Part shown: piece by piece, positions 12,222 to 21,007 of the stretch | How the letters are laid out: each line of letters starts with the position of its first letter | How positions within the stretch are numbered: position 1 is the stretch's first letter | Assembly: GCA_963812775.1 (NCBI GenBank) | Contig: CAWEWH010000003.1 | Coordinates: 248,001-312,000, forward strand | Length of the DNA stretch: 64,000 bases | Direction: 5' to 3' | Source of the DNA: CAWEWH01 sp963812775 | GTDB lineage: Bacteria > Pseudomonadota > Alphaproteobacteria > Rhizobiales > Beijerinckiaceae | Translations under genes and position numbers: made by a program | Notes under the pieces: model-generated | What the model was told of the DNA's origin: nothing | What the model saw: the letters and a program-made list of their open reading frames with translations, nothing else | The model's database searches: none

Positions 12222-13079
12222 GAACCCGAGCCATTGCCGCACCTCCGCGGCACCGACGCCTGCCGCCCTGAGTTCCCGCAGGCTCGCCGAGCCGGCGCTC
12301 TTGGCGAGCTTGAGGCCCGCCTCGTCGGCGATCAGCCGATGATGGTGATAGGCGGGGCTCGGCAGCCGCAGCAGCGCCTGCAGCAGCACGTGGACATCCG
12401 TGGCCGCCTCGAGATCGCGGCCGCGCACCACATGCGTCACCCCTTGGGCGGCGTCATCGACGACCACGGACAGGTGATAGCTGGTGGGCACCTCCTTGCG
12501 GGCGACGATCACGTCGCCCCAGCGACCGGGATGGGCCGCGGCCATGTCCTCGCCGCCGTCGGGATCGAAGCATCGGTAGCCGAGCCCGCCGGCCCGCTGC
12601 ATCGCCGCCCCCATGTCGAGGCGCCACGCATGCGCCTCGCCCGTCGCTATGCGCTGCGCCGCCTGCTGCGGCTCGAGGCCCTTGCAGGTCCCGGGATAGA
12701 GCGGCGCGCCGTCGGGATCGCGCGGCCAGGGCGCGCCCGCCGTCGCCTCCTGCGTGGCAACGCGCCCGGCAATGTCGCCGCGCGAGCAGAAGCACGGATA
12801 GACGAGCCCCGCGAGTCCGGCGCGCGCCGCCGCATAGGCGGCGAAATGCTCGGACTGCCGGCGCACCGGCGCCTCCCACCTGAGCCCGAGCCAGGCGAGA
12901 TCCTCGTGGATGGCGGCCTCGAATTCGGGGCGGCAGCGGGCGAGGTCGATGTCTTCGATGCGCAACAGGAAGCGGCCCGCATGGGCCCGCGCCAACGCCT
13001 CGTTGAGCAGCGCCGAGAAGGCGTGCCCGAGATGCAGGAAGCCGTTGGGGCTCGGCGCGAAGCGGAAGACGGGAGACAT
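12219..13079 (-). CDS. gluQ: Glutamyl-Q tRNA(Asp) synthetase
   Basis: A 286-residue class I aminoacyl-tRNA synthetase-like protein lacking the anticodon-binding domain, the length typical for GluQ. The HIGH-type motif is HLGH in FAPSPNGFLHLGHAF, the KMSKS-like motif is LKLAKS near residue 257, and zinc ligands are visible in PCFCSRGDI and YPGTCKG. GluQ attaches glutamate to the queuosine base of tRNA-Asp. The ATG at 13079 is followed immediately by the class signature, so the start is secure. It is divergent from the DNA glycosylase, with a GAC-type hairpin between them. Confidence 0.95.
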   Translation of the reverse strand: MSPVFRFAPSPNGFLHLGHAFSALLNEALARAHAGRFLLRIEDIDLARCRPEFEAAIHEDLAWLGLRWEAPVRRQSEHFAAYAAARAGLAGLVYPCFCSRGDIAGRVATQEATAGAPWPRDPDGAPLYPGTCKGLEPQQAAQRIATGEAHAWRLDMGAAMQRAGGLGYRCFDPDGGEDMAAAHPGRWGDVIVARKEVPTSYHLSVVVDDAAQGVTHVVRGRDLEAATDVHVLLQALLRLPSPAYHHHRLIADEAGLKLAKSAGSASLRELRAAGVGAAEVRQWLGF

Positions 13080-13086
13080 GCGGGCT

Positions 13087-13190
13087 GAGGACGGATGGCG
13101 GATGACGACAGCAGAGCCCTGCTGACAGAAGATGGACGCTGGCTATGGTCTAGTGTGATATCTCTTCCGTCGTCTGCCGTCTGTCCTCCG
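13087..13190. repeat. GAC-type hairpin, copy 5 (between gluQ and the DNA glycosylase)
   Basis: GAGGACGGATGGCGGATGACGA and TCTTCCGTCGTCTGCCGTCTG-type arms differ mostly by transitions that still allow G-U pairs. Here the element lies between divergent genes, so it cannot serve as a terminator for both, which argues against a simple terminator role for the family. Confidence 0.55.
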
Positions 13191-13202
13191 GTATTGGTTT
13201 CC

Positions 13203-13910
13203 GTGTCCCGCCGTTCCTCCTCCACCCGTCCGTTGCTCCTCATCGATTCGGACAAGGCGCTGGCCAAGGGCCTCGCAGCGCTCGGCCGTGCCGATCCGTT
13301 GATGGCCGCGCTGATCGCCGCCGGCGCCAGGCCGGCGCTGCGCAAGCGCGAGCCGGGCTTCCACGGTCTTGCCGGCATCGTCATGGGCCAGCAATTGTCG
13401 GTGGCCAGCGCCGCCGCCATCTGGGGGCGGCTGACGCTGGCCCTCGATCCCCTCCACGCCGAAGCCGTTCTTGCGGCGAGCGACGACACGCTGCGCGCCG
13501 CCGGCCTCTCGGGCCCGAAGATCAGGGCGCTGCGCGCCATCGCCGAGGCGGTGCGCTCAGGCGCCCTGCCGCTCGAAGCCCTCGCCACCATGGAGGCCGA
13601 GGCGGCGCACGCGGCGCTCACCGCCGTCAAGGGCATCGGCCCCTGGACGGCGGACGTCTATCTGCTGTTCTGCCTCGGCCATCCCGACATTTTCCCGGCC
13701 GGCGACCTCGCCCTGCAGGAGGCGGCGCGGCTTGCCCTGCGCATGCGCAAGCGGCCCGACGAGAGGAAGCTGCGCAAGCTCGCGGCGCGCTGGCAGCCCT
13801 GGCGCGGCGTCGCCGCCATGGTGCTCTGGTCGCATTATCGTATCGCCAAGGGTCGCGCCGGCGCGCCCCTCGCGGCCAAGACCGATACGCGGACCGCCGA
13901 TGCCGCTTGA
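13203..13910 (+). CDS. DNA-3-methyladenine glycosylase (AlkA-like, HhH-GPD)
   Basis: The protein carries the helix-hairpin-helix GPD fold: GIVMGQQLSVASAAAIW, VKGIGPWTADVYLLFCLGHPD and the catalytic aspartate in FPAGDLALQEA. These enzymes remove alkylated purines from DNA to start base-excision repair. The frame is open from 13095, but that stretch is the GAC-type hairpin, so I prefer the GTG at 13203 (235 residues, normal for the family); there is no strong ribosome binding site, so the start is uncertain. Its stop overlaps the start of the esterase gene by 11 bases, so the two are probably co-translated. Confidence 0.9.
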   Translation: MSRRSSSTRPLLLIDSDKALAKGLAALGRADPLMAALIAAGARPALRKREPGFHGLAGIVMGQQLSVASAAAIWGRLTLALDPLHAEAVLAASDDTLRAAGLSGPKIRALRAIAEAVRSGALPLEALATMEAEAAHAALTAVKGIGPWTADVYLLFCLGHPDIFPAGDLALQEAARLALRMRKRPDERKLRKLAARWQPWRGVAAMVLWSHYRIAKGRAGAPLAAKTDTRTADAA

Positions 13911-14589
13911 CGGACCGCGCCTCAAGCCGCGTTCGGGGCCGGCGAAGCAGCTCATCGTGCTGCTGCACGGCTACGGCTCGGACGGCAACGATCTCATCGC
14001 GCTCGGCCAGCAATGGCAGCGCTGGCTGCCCGACGCCGCCTTCGTGGCGCCGCACGCTGTCGAACGTTGCGCCATGGCGCCGACCGGGCGGCAATGGTTC
14101 GGCCTGTCGGGCAACGATCCCGGCGCCCGCTGGCGCGGCGCCTGCGCGGCGGCTCCCGGGATCGACGAATTTTTGCAGCAGGAGCTCGCCCGCCACCAGC
14201 TTGCGCCGTCCAGGCTCGCCCTCGTCGGCTTCAGCCAGGGCACCATGATGGCGCTGCATGTGGGGTTGCGCCGCGCCGTTCCGCCCGCCGCCATCGTCGC
14301 CTATTCGGGCATGCTGGTGGGCGAGGAGCAAGCGGCGAAAGATGCGGCTGGCGTCGCCTTGACGCGCACCGTCGCCACCAAGCCGCCCATCCTTTTGGTG
14401 CACGGCGAGGCCGACGACGTGGTGCCGGTCGACGCGCTGTTCATGACCGCCGAGGCGCTCGCCGCCGCCGAGGTGCCGTGCCAGTGGCATCTCTCGCCCG
14501 GCCTCGGCCACAGCATCGACGCCGACGGGCTGCGGCATGGCGGACTGTTTCTCGCCGCCGCCTTCGGCCTGCCCTATCCGAGCCGCTAA
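13900..14589 (+). CDS. Alpha/beta hydrolase, phospholipase/carboxylesterase family
   Basis: A 229-residue hydrolase of the YpfH/carboxylesterase-2 family. The oxyanion segment is LHGYGSDGND, the nucleophile elbow is GFSQGTMM, and the acid and histidine are in HGEADDVVP and GLGHSID, so the triad is complete. Likely substrates are short-chain esters or lysophospholipids. It begins inside the last codons of the DNA glycosylase gene, at an ATG that precedes PLDGPRLKPRSGP, and is very likely in the same operon. Cytoplasmic; no signal peptide. Confidence 0.92.
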   Translation: MPLDGPRLKPRSGPAKQLIVLLHGYGSDGNDLIALGQQWQRWLPDAAFVAPHAVERCAMAPTGRQWFGLSGNDPGARWRGACAAAPGIDEFLQQELARHQLAPSRLALVGFSQGTMMALHVGLRRAVPPAAIVAYSGMLVGEEQAAKDAAGVALTRTVATKPPILLVHGEADDVVPVDALFMTAEALAAAEVPCQWHLSPGLGHSIDADGLRHGGLFLAAAFGLPYPSR

Positions 14590-14701
14590 CCATTGCGACG
14601 CCTGAGCCCGGCTCAAGCCGCGGTCAAGAACTTCTCAGCATCGACCGACGCCAACCCGCGGTAGTGTGGCGGCCTCGCTTCGCCTTCTCCGAGACACCGC
14701 C

Positions 14702-15511
14702 ATGCCGCAAACCCTCGCCAGGCTCGCTACCCACGATCCGATCTGGCAGCACATCCGCGACGCCGCGACCACCCTGTCGGCCGAGGAGCCGGCGCTCGCG
14801 AGCCTCGTGCAGGCGAGCGTGCTGAGCCAGACTCGCCTCGAGGACGCGCTCACCTACATCCTGGCCGAGCAACTCGGCACCGAGGCGGTCCCGGCGATGC
14901 TGCTGCGCCAGGTCTTCGCCGAGCTCATGGCGGCGCATCCGGAGATCGGCGCCGCCGCCCGCGCCGACCTCGCCGCCATCCTCGACCGCGACCCCGCCTG
15001 TCTGTCGCCCCTCGAGCCGCTGCTCTTCTTCAAGGGCTTCCACGCCATCGAGACCTACCGGCTGGCGCATGCGCTGCTCAAGGCGCGGCGGCGGCTTCTG
15101 GCGCTGCATCTCCAGGCCCGCATGGCGCTCGTCTTCGGGGTCGACATCAATCCGGCCGCCATCCTCGGGCGCGGCATCATGATCGATCACGGCACCGGCG
15201 TCGTCATCGGCGAGACAGCGGTGGTGGGCGACGGCGTCTCGCTGCTGCAGGGCGTGACGCTCGGCGGCACCGGCAAGGAGACCGGCGACCGCCATCCCAA
15301 GATCGGCGAGGGCGTGCTGATTGGCGCCGGCGCCGTCGTGCTCGGCAACATCACGGTGGGAGCCCGCGCCAAGATCGGCGCCGGAAGCGTCGTGCTGAAG
15401 GATGTGCCGTCCGGCTGCACGGCAGCCGGCGTTCCGGCCCGTATCGTCGGCGACTGCGCCTGCGCCGAGCCGGCGCGCGAAATGGATCAATATTTCGACG
15501 CCACCGGCTGA
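14702..15511 (+). CDS. cysE: Serine O-acetyltransferase
   Basis: A 269-residue left-handed beta-helix acetyltransferase. The N-terminal helical domain (DPIWQHIRDAAT) is followed by the catalytic region DINPAAILGRGIMIDHGTG, then GETAVVGDGVSLLQGVTLGG and GDRHPKIGEGVLIGAGA. It makes O-acetylserine from serine and acetyl-CoA, the first step of cysteine synthesis, and normally pairs with CysK. The ATG at 14702 fits the family start. The C-terminus ends with an acidic and aromatic tail but not with the classic isoleucine used to dock CysK. About 110 bases separate it from the esterase. Confidence 0.95.
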   Translation: MPQTLARLATHDPIWQHIRDAATTLSAEEPALASLVQASVLSQTRLEDALTYILAEQLGTEAVPAMLLRQVFAELMAAHPEIGAAARADLAAILDRDPACLSPLEPLLFFKGFHAIETYRLAHALLKARRRLLALHLQARMALVFGVDINPAAILGRGIMIDHGTGVVIGETAVVGDGVSLLQGVTLGGTGKETGDRHPKIGEGVLIGAGAVVLGNITVGARAKIGAGSVVLKDVPSGCTAAGVPARIVGDCACAEPAREMDQYFDATG

Positions 15512-15523
15512 GCGCCTGTCTGC

Positions 15524-16297
15524 CTATTTGCCCTGCGCCGTCTTCAGCATCTGCTCGGCTCCCGCCCGCAGATACAGGGTGTCGCTGCCGACCGTCACGA
15601 GATCGAAGCCGTGGCCGGCATGCTGCTTGGCCCGCTCGCCCGAGCCCGCGAAGGCGCCGATATATTTCTTGGCCGCCCGCACGCGCTTCAGCACCTGCGC
15701 GTAGGCTTCGTCCACATCCTTGTGCAGCGGATCGACGCGCGCGCCGTTGGAGAGCGCAATGGACGTATCGGCCGGGCCCAGGAAAACGCCGTCGATGCCG
15801 GGGACGGCCAGGATGTCGTCCACCGCCGCGATGGCCTCGCGCGTCTCGATCATGGCGAGCGTGAGCGTGAAGCCGTTGGCCTTGGCCAGATAGTCGGCCA
15901 TGCCGAGGCCGGACAGCGGGATGGCCCCGTGCGGCCCCCAGCTGCGGTCGCCGACCGGCGGAAATTTCGTGAACGACACGAGCCGGCGCGCGTCCTCGAC
16001 CGAGTTCACCATCGGCGCGATGATGGCCGAGGCGCCGGCGTCGAGCGCCCGCGAGGCGGTCTGGAACTCGCCCACCGGCACGCGCACGATGGCCGGCTTG
16101 CCGGCCGCCGTCACCAGCGTGATGGCGCGCGCCACCTCGGCGAAGTCGAACAGGCCGTGCTGCATGTCGAGCGCCACGGCGTCGAAGGGCAGGCGCGCCA
16201 GCTGCGCGGCGATGGTGGCAAACGACATGCCGCTCCAGGCAGCGAACTTCGTGCCCGGTTGCGCCATGCGCTCGGCAAGGCTGGACAGCACTGACAT
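15524..16297 (-). CDS. HpcH/HpaI-type class II aldolase (2-keto-3-deoxy acid aldolase family)
   Basis: A 257-residue TIM-barrel protein. Family marks are ALDMQHGLFDF (catalytic-site glutamate/aspartate and histidine strand), IVRVPVGEF, DAGASAIIAPMVNSVEDA and LAMIETREAI with FLGPADTSIALS. Members cleave or form 4-hydroxy-2-oxo acids with pyruvate or glyoxylate and a divalent metal. The HpaI/GarL type usually cleaves hydroxy-oxo-heptanedioate or keto-deoxyglucarate; nothing nearby identifies the substrate. It ends 12 bases from the cysE stop and is convergent with it. Confidence 0.87.
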   Translation of the reverse strand: MSVLSSLAERMAQPGTKFAAWSGMSFATIAAQLARLPFDAVALDMQHGLFDFAEVARAITLVTAAGKPAIVRVPVGEFQTASRALDAGASAIIAPMVNSVEDARRLVSFTKFPPVGDRSWGPHGAIPLSGLGMADYLAKANGFTLTLAMIETREAIAAVDDILAVPGIDGVFLGPADTSIALSNGARVDPLHKDVDEAYAQVLKRVRAAKKYIGAFAGSGERAKQHAGHGFDLVTVGSDTLYLRAGAEQMLKTAQGK

Positions 16298-16319
16298 GGT
16301 ACGCCCCCCGGCGCGCTGG

Positions 16320-16637
16320 CTAGGATTCGATGTCCTTCACCGCCTTGGCCAGGAGCTCGTCCATGGTGCGGCGGATCTGATGATCCGACTGATCGACCTT
16401 GGCGGCGTCGAAGTCCTTGCGCACCTTGCGGAAGACATCGTCGTCGCCGGCCTCCTCGAAATCGGCCATGACGAGCGCCTTGGCGTAGGCCTCGGCGTCG
16501 GCGCCGCTCTTGCCGAGCTTCTCGGCCGCCCACATTCCGAGCATCTTGTTGCGCCGTGCCGTCGCCTTGAAGCGCAGCTCCTCGTCGCGGGCGAATCTTT
16601 GCTCGAATGAATCTTTTCGCTTGTCGAAGGTCGTCAT
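16320..16637 (-). CDS. DUF1476 family protein, F1-ATPase inhibitor zeta subunit
   Basis: A 105-residue protein beginning MTTFDKRKDSFEQRFARDEE and containing ARRNKMLGMWAAEKLG and ADFEEAGDDDVFRKVRKDF. This is the alphaproteobacterial zeta subunit that blocks ATP hydrolysis by F1Fo-ATP synthase. The frame extends to 16682, but the conserved protein begins at the ATG at 16637. It is divergent from purC, a neighbourhood common in this bacterial group. The acidic centre and length match the family. Confidence 0.92.
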   Translation of the reverse strand: MTTFDKRKDSFEQRFARDEELRFKATARRNKMLGMWAAEKLGKSGADAEAYAKALVMADFEEAGDDDVFRKVRKDFDAAKVDQSDHQIRRTMDELLAKAVKDIES

Positions 16638-16905
16638 CGGCTTCGGCCTCACTCCCGTTCGCGTCCGTTCTTCTCGTGCCATATAGAGGCGCGCGCCGGG
16701 GAACGCCAGAGCGCAAGCGCGGCCGCGACAGGCGCGCGCAAGCCCTCGTCCACAGCGGTTTTCGGCCTCGTTGTGCTAAGGGACCCTTTCGGCTAGGTTG
16801 CGCCGGGCGACACGGCTCGCACCCGTCGCCGTCTCTCGGCCGCGGACTTTTCACCAAGGAGCCACGGCACTTCCAATGGACTTCCTGAAACCACGGTATA
16901 CGCCG

Positions 16906-17670
16906 ATGAACCGTCGCCGTCGCATTTACGAGGGCAAGGCGAAAGTCCTCTATGAGGGACCTGAGCCGGGCACGCTGATCCAGCATTTCAAGGACGACGC
17001 GACAGCCTTCAACGCAAAGAAGCACGCCGTCATCGACGGCAAGGGCGTGCTCAACAACCGCATCTCCGAGTACATCTTCCAGAAACTCAACGACATCGGC
17101 GTGCCGACCCACTTCATCAAGCGGCTCAACATGCGCGAGCAGCTGATTCGCGAGGTCGAGATCATCCCGCTCGAAGTGGTGATCCGCAACGTGGCGGCCG
17201 GCTCCCTGTCGCAACGCCTCGGCCTCGAGGAGGGCACGCAGCTGCCCCGCTCGATCATCGAATTCTATTACAAGAACGACCAGCTCAACGACCCGATGGT
17301 GTCGGAGGAGCACATCACCGCCTTCGGCTGGGCGACGCCGCAGGAGATCGACGACATCATGGCGCTGGCCATCCGCGTCAACGACTTCCTGTCCGGGCTG
17401 TTCCTGGGCGCCGGCATCCGCCTTGTCGACTTCAAGATGGAAACCGGCCGTCTCTGGGAAGGCGACATGATGCGCATCGTCGTGGCCGACGAGATCTCCC
17501 CCGACAGCTGCCGGCTGTGGGACATCAAGTCGTCCGACAAGATGGACAAGGATCGCTTCCGGCGCGACCTCGGCGGCCTCATCGAGGCCTATTCGGAGGT
17601 GGCGCGCCGCCTCGGCATCCTGGGCGAGAACGAGATCCCGGGCATCGGCGGACCGCGCCTGGTTCAATAG
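16906..17670 (+). CDS. purC: Phosphoribosylaminoimidazole-succinocarboxamide synthase
   Basis: A 254-residue SAICAR synthetase of purine biosynthesis, joining aspartate to CAIR with ATP. Conserved segments include RRIYEGKAKVLYEG, HFKDDATAFNAKK, IIPLEVVIRNVAAGSL and VDFKMETGRLWEGDM with ADEISPDSCRLWD. I take the ATG at 16906 because the family starts with MNRRRRIYEG; an in-frame ATG at 16876 with an AAGGAG further upstream would add ten residues and cannot be excluded. A GAC-type hairpin begins directly after the stop codon. Confidence 0.96.
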   Translation: MNRRRRIYEGKAKVLYEGPEPGTLIQHFKDDATAFNAKKHAVIDGKGVLNNRISEYIFQKLNDIGVPTHFIKRLNMREQLIREVEIIPLEVVIRNVAAGSLSQRLGLEEGTQLPRSIIEFYYKNDQLNDPMVSEEHITAFGWATPQEIDDIMALAIRVNDFLSGLFLGAGIRLVDFKMETGRLWEGDMMRIVVADEISPDSCRLWDIKSSDKMDKDRFRRDLGGLIEAYSEVARRLGILGENEIPGIGGPRLVQ

Positions 17671-17747
17671 CAGAAGACAGACGACGGACGACGGACGACA
17701 GCAAGAAACGCTGGCGTCCGTCGTCTGTCGTCCGTTCTCGGTCGTCT
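17671..17747. repeat. GAC-type hairpin, copy 6 (after purC)
   Basis: The best-preserved copy: a purine arm of GAC units (17671-17700) pairs with a pyrimidine arm at 17710-17735; over the inner 22 bases only two positions mismatch. The loop is CAAGAAACG. It lies between the convergent ends of purC and the next gene and overlaps the latter's stop codon. Confidence 0.7.
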
Positions 17748-18319
17748 ATTTGAGCGCCGCTTCGAGCTTGTCGTAGTACTTCTTTACCAGCTCGATATTG
17801 GCCTTGTGCTCGATGGGCTGCGCTGTCTTCAGCGCCTCGTTGAGCTCTTTCAGCGCCAGCTGCTTGTCCTTGGCCGGCATGTTCTTGTCGGCCTTGATCT
17901 CATCGATCTGCTTCTTCAAGGCTTCAGGCGGCTCGGCGAAGGCCTTGCTCTCCGGATCGATGCCCGTGAGAACGAGAATTCACCTGCGCCGACACGGCGC
18001 CGTACTCGTCGAGGCTGGCGAAGCCGTGCTTCTTGGCGACGGCCTCGAACTGGGCCTGCACTTTCGGGTCAGGACCCTTGGCCCCGGCCTTCTGCTGCTG
18101 CTCGGCGAGCGCCGTCATGTCCTTCTGGGCATTGATGTAGCTCTCGACCTGCTTCTCGGTGAGGAGGAGCTGCTTGGGCGGCCCCTGTGCCGGGCCCTGC
18201 GCCAGGCTGGCGCTTGCCACGAGCGCGAACGCTGCCGCGGCAATGAGCCTGAGCCCAGTGCCGATGCGCCGGGCGCGGCCCGGCCCCTCAATTGCGTCGA
18301 TCGAGAATGCGGCCACCAT
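17746..18319 (-). pseudogene. Secreted small helical protein of unknown function, frame broken
   Basis: The start at 18319 gives MVAAFSIDAIEGPGR, then a signal-like segment (LRLIAAAAFALVASASLAQG) and a helical region QLLLTEKQVESYINAQKD, AKKHGFASLDEYGAV. At about 17975 the frame changes; the other frame continues with LVLTGIDPESKAFAEPPEAL, IDEIKADKNMPAKDKQ and KKYYDKLEAALK to a stop at 17746, exactly as the protein should go on. One extra T at a GAATTC sequence would explain it. The full product would be about 190 residues, exported to the periplasm. Function is unknown. Sequencing error is as likely as a real mutation. Confidence 0.7.
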
Positions 18320-18601
18320 AAAGCCTCCTCCAAAACGTGGGATCGTGTCGTCCACTCTAGCAAGTCTCGCACAGGATCATAGCGACTTCGCGGCAACGGT
18401 TCCGCCCGAGGTGCCTCTCGCACCGCGTCGCATCTGGATCGGCGCGTCGCGCTGATCGTTGGGGCTGGCTTGCGTCACGCAAGCGCGTCATTCTTCCGCT
18501 CAAGCTCGACAATTCGGGCGATCGCCGCCACGGCCATCCACGCGCCGAGTCCATCGGCGATCGTTCGCGGGCAGGCCGCCGGAAGGGACCGCGCGCTGGA
18601 C

Positions 18602-20344
18602 ATGGCTGTTCGACACGACGCAGCGCCGCGGCCTTTCGGAGCCGTCCTTCTCGGCACCGCGCTTGGCCTGCTGGTCGCCGTCGCGGTCGGGATGATCCTG
18701 CTGCGCAGCGGCAGCAGCTACGCGCTGACCATCTATTTCCTGCGTGCCGACCTTTTCTGGCTGACCATGATGGCGGTCGCGCTCCTCGTCATCAGGATCA
18801 TGCCGCCTCTGCCGGCCGTCGCCGCGTGGGCGAGCGCGGCTGCCGACCGGCCGGCCGTCGCCGCGGCCATCATGGCCATCTGTGTGGCTGTTACCGGCCT
18901 CGTGGGCACATACCTCGTCTGCCACGGCTTTGCCCTGTCGCGCGACGAGCGCATGGCGGAGTTCGACACCATCATTCTGCGCAGCGGCCAGCTGATCGCG
19001 CCGCTGCCCACCGCGTGGCGACCCTTCGCGACCGCCATGGAGCCCGAGTTCCGGCTGCCCGTGCCGGGCGACGTGGCCTGGGTGTCGTCCTATCTTCCGG
19101 GCAACGCCGCGCTCAGGGCTTTCTTCGATCTTCTCGGTAGCGCCGCCCTGACGGGTCCCGTCCTGGCCGCCATCGCCGTCATCGCGGTGATCGGCATCGC
19201 ACGCCGGCTATGGCCGCAATCGCGCGACGCCGCCTTGGTGGCCGCTCTGCTTCTGGCCACCTCCCCGCAGCTCATCCTCACCGCCATGACGGCCTACGCC
19301 ATGACGGCGCATCTGGCCCTCAATCTTCTGTGGTTGTGGCTCTTCTTGCGGGACCGCCCCTTGAGCCACGCCGGCGCGCTGGCGGTCGGCTTCCTGGCCT
19401 GCGGCCTGCACCAGGTGATCTTTCACCCGCTGTTCGTGGCGCCATTCATCCTGCAGCTCCTCCTCGAGCGGCGCTGGCGCCTGGCATCGCTCTACGCGCT
19501 CGCCTATGCGCTGTTCGGCATCTTCTGGATCCTCTACTGGCAGCTTCTCTTGAGCGCCAACGGGATCGCCGCGCCAGCGGGTTCGGGGGTAGGAATCGCC
19601 TACTTCGTGGCGCGCACCATCGAGCTGCTGCAGGACTTCGGCGGCCAGAATCTCGCCGTCATGGCCAAGAACCTCATGCGCTTGGTCGCCTGGCAAAACG
19701 TCCTCTTGGTGCCGCTTGTGGCGCTCGGCATCGGCGCGGCGTGGCGAGCCGGCGGGGTGCTGCGGTCTCTCCTTCTCGGCATCGTCCTCACCGCGGCCGC
19801 CATCTTCCTCCTCCTGCCCTACCAGGGGCACGGCTGGGGCTATCGTTATTTCCACGGCCTGCTCGGCAGCTTCGCGCTCGTGGCGGCGCAGGGCTGGCTC
19901 GTCCTCACTGGCGGCGCCGCGCCATCGCAACGCCCCGCCGCATGGAGCGCGCTGGCGCTCGGTGTGGCGTTTTCGCTCGCCCTGCTGCTGCCGCTGCGCG
20001 CCTATGAGGCGCACCGCTTCGTCGCACCCTACGCGGCCGCCATGGCGACCATCGAGCGGACCGACGCCGACGTGGTCATCGTCGATTCCCCCGGCATCTC
20101 GTTCGGCATCGATTTCGTGCGCAACGATCCCCTGTTGCGCAAGCGGCCGAAGGTCATGCTGCTCGAGGCCCTGACACCGGCGGCACTCCGCGATCTCTGC
20201 GCCAGGCAGCGGGTGGCGGTCTTCGCCAAGGACGAGGCAGTGGCGCACGGAGTGCCGATCTACGAGTCCCCCGCCACGGCGCGCGAGACCGAGCTTAGAG
20301 CCGCAGTGCGGCAGATGTGCCGCGCCACGACCGCGCCGGGTTAG
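18602..20344 (+). CDS. Large multi-pass membrane protein, glycosyltransferase-39-like
   Basis: A 580-residue protein with about ten to twelve membrane segments (for example LLGTALGLLVAVAVGMIL, AAIAVIAVIGIARRL, LLLGIVLTAAAIFLLL) and a short C-terminal soluble part starting near DADVVIVDSPG. The topology, an early loop carrying DERMAEFD, and the setting beside glycosyltransferases suggest a polyprenyl-phosphate-sugar dependent glycosyltransferase (GT-C fold), but I see no decisive catalytic motif. The frame opens at 18470; I chose the ATG at 18602 because the hydrophobic part begins shortly after. Its stop overlaps by four bases the stop of the convergent methyltransferase gene. Confidence 0.72.
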   Translation: MAVRHDAAPRPFGAVLLGTALGLLVAVAVGMILLRSGSSYALTIYFLRADLFWLTMMAVALLVIRIMPPLPAVAAWASAAADRPAVAAAIMAICVAVTGLVGTYLVCHGFALSRDERMAEFDTIILRSGQLIAPLPTAWRPFATAMEPEFRLPVPGDVAWVSSYLPGNAALRAFFDLLGSAALTGPVLAAIAVIAVIGIARRLWPQSRDAALVAALLLATSPQLILTAMTAYAMTAHLALNLLWLWLFLRDRPLSHAGALAVGFLACGLHQVIFHPLFVAPFILQLLLERRWRLASLYALAYALFGIFWILYWQLLLSANGIAAPAGSGVGIAYFVARTIELLQDFGGQNLAVMAKNLMRLVAWQNVLLVPLVALGIGAAWRAGGVLRSLLLGIVLTAAAIFLLLPYQGHGWGYRYFHGLLGSFALVAAQGWLVLTGGAAPSQRPAAWSALALGVAFSLALLLPLRAYEAHRFVAPYAAAMATIERTDADVVIVDSPGISFGIDFVRNDPLLRKRPKVMLLEALTPAALRDLCARQRVAVFAKDEAVAHGVPIYESPATARETELRAAVRQMCRATTAPG

Positions 20345-21006
20345 CCCGCCGCCAGCCGCCAGCGCATGGTCGTCTCGAGACGGTTGGGGAAGAGCGCCGC
20401 AAACATGCCGGCTCGATAATCGCCCTTGACCGCGGCGTCGATGCGCAGTCCCGCCGCGCCGGCCAGATCCTGCCAATCGCGCGCGCTCAGATAGTCCGCC
20501 TTGATCATGCCCGCGAAGGGAGCGTTGCCGGCAAGATCGAGCAGCGTCAGCCGCCAGCGATCGGCAAGCGACCCCGCCACGTGGTCCTTGATGTAGATCG
20601 GCCCTTCCCCGACGACACGGGCGCATTCGCGCATCAGCCCCGGCCGCGCCGCCTTGGGCACGTGATGGATGACATTGTTGAGGATGACGCCGTCGAAGCT
20701 CGCGGCCGCGAAGGGGAGCGTCGCGCCATCAAACAGCCGCGTCTCGATGTCGAGCGTCTTCAAAAAACGATCTTCGACATCGACCGAGGTGACCTCGACG
20801 CCGAACAATTCCTTGATGGCTTGCGCCACGACGCCGGTTCCGCCGCCCACGTCGAGCACCCGCCGATGGCGCTGATCCCATAGCTCATCCAAGCTGCGCA
20901 GCATCGTTGTCTGGTAGGTCGGCGGAATCCGGCGGTAGAGCGCCACGTGCCGCGTCAGCACCTGCGTGACGGCGTCGAGCGTCAGGGTGCGGGTCATGTC
21001 GGCCAT
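20341..21006 (-). CDS. Class I SAM-dependent methyltransferase
   Basis: A 221-residue protein with the SAM-binding motif RVLDVGGGTGVVAQAI (about residues 48-63), acidic loop VTSVDVED and the post-I motif FDGVILNNVIHHVP. The methyl acceptor is unknown. It is the last gene of a minus-strand operon (GT2, GT4, methyltransferase, gtrA, this gene), beginning two bases after the gtrA stop, so it likely acts on the glycan or lipid carrier made by that operon. Cytoplasmic, no membrane segments. Confidence 0.86.
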   Translation of the reverse strand: MADMTRTLTLDAVTQVLTRHVALYRRIPPTYQTTMLRSLDELWDQRHRRVLDVGGGTGVVAQAIKELFGVEVTSVDVEDRFLKTLDIETRLFDGATLPFAAASFDGVILNNVIHHVPKAARPGLMRECARVVGEGPIYIKDHVAGSLADRWRLTLLDLAGNAPFAGMIKADYLSARDWQDLAGAAGLRIDAAVKGDYRAGMFAALFPNRLETTMRWRLAAG

Positions 21007-21007
21007 G

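Noticed and set aside
10471..12234. Long open frame on the minus strand opposite the M23 peptidase gene
   Set aside because: It is the antisense shadow of a well-supported peptidase; in GC-rich DNA such frames stay open by chance, and its translation shows no family motifs.
13627..14616. Minus-strand open frame opposite the glycosylase and esterase genes
   Set aside because: Antisense to two genes with complete catalytic motifs; no start signal.
14590..14660. Terminator or riboswitch between the esterase and cysE
   Set aside because: Only a weak GC-rich inverted repeat without a T tract; no known riboswitch core.
16111..17667. Long minus-strand open frame opposite purC and the zeta-subunit gene
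   Set aside because: It spans several real genes on both strands and has no recognisable domain.
19208..20626. Long minus-strand open frame opposite the GT-C-like gene
   Set aside because: Histidine- and arginine-rich translation with no motifs, crossing the methyltransferase gene end; shadow coding.
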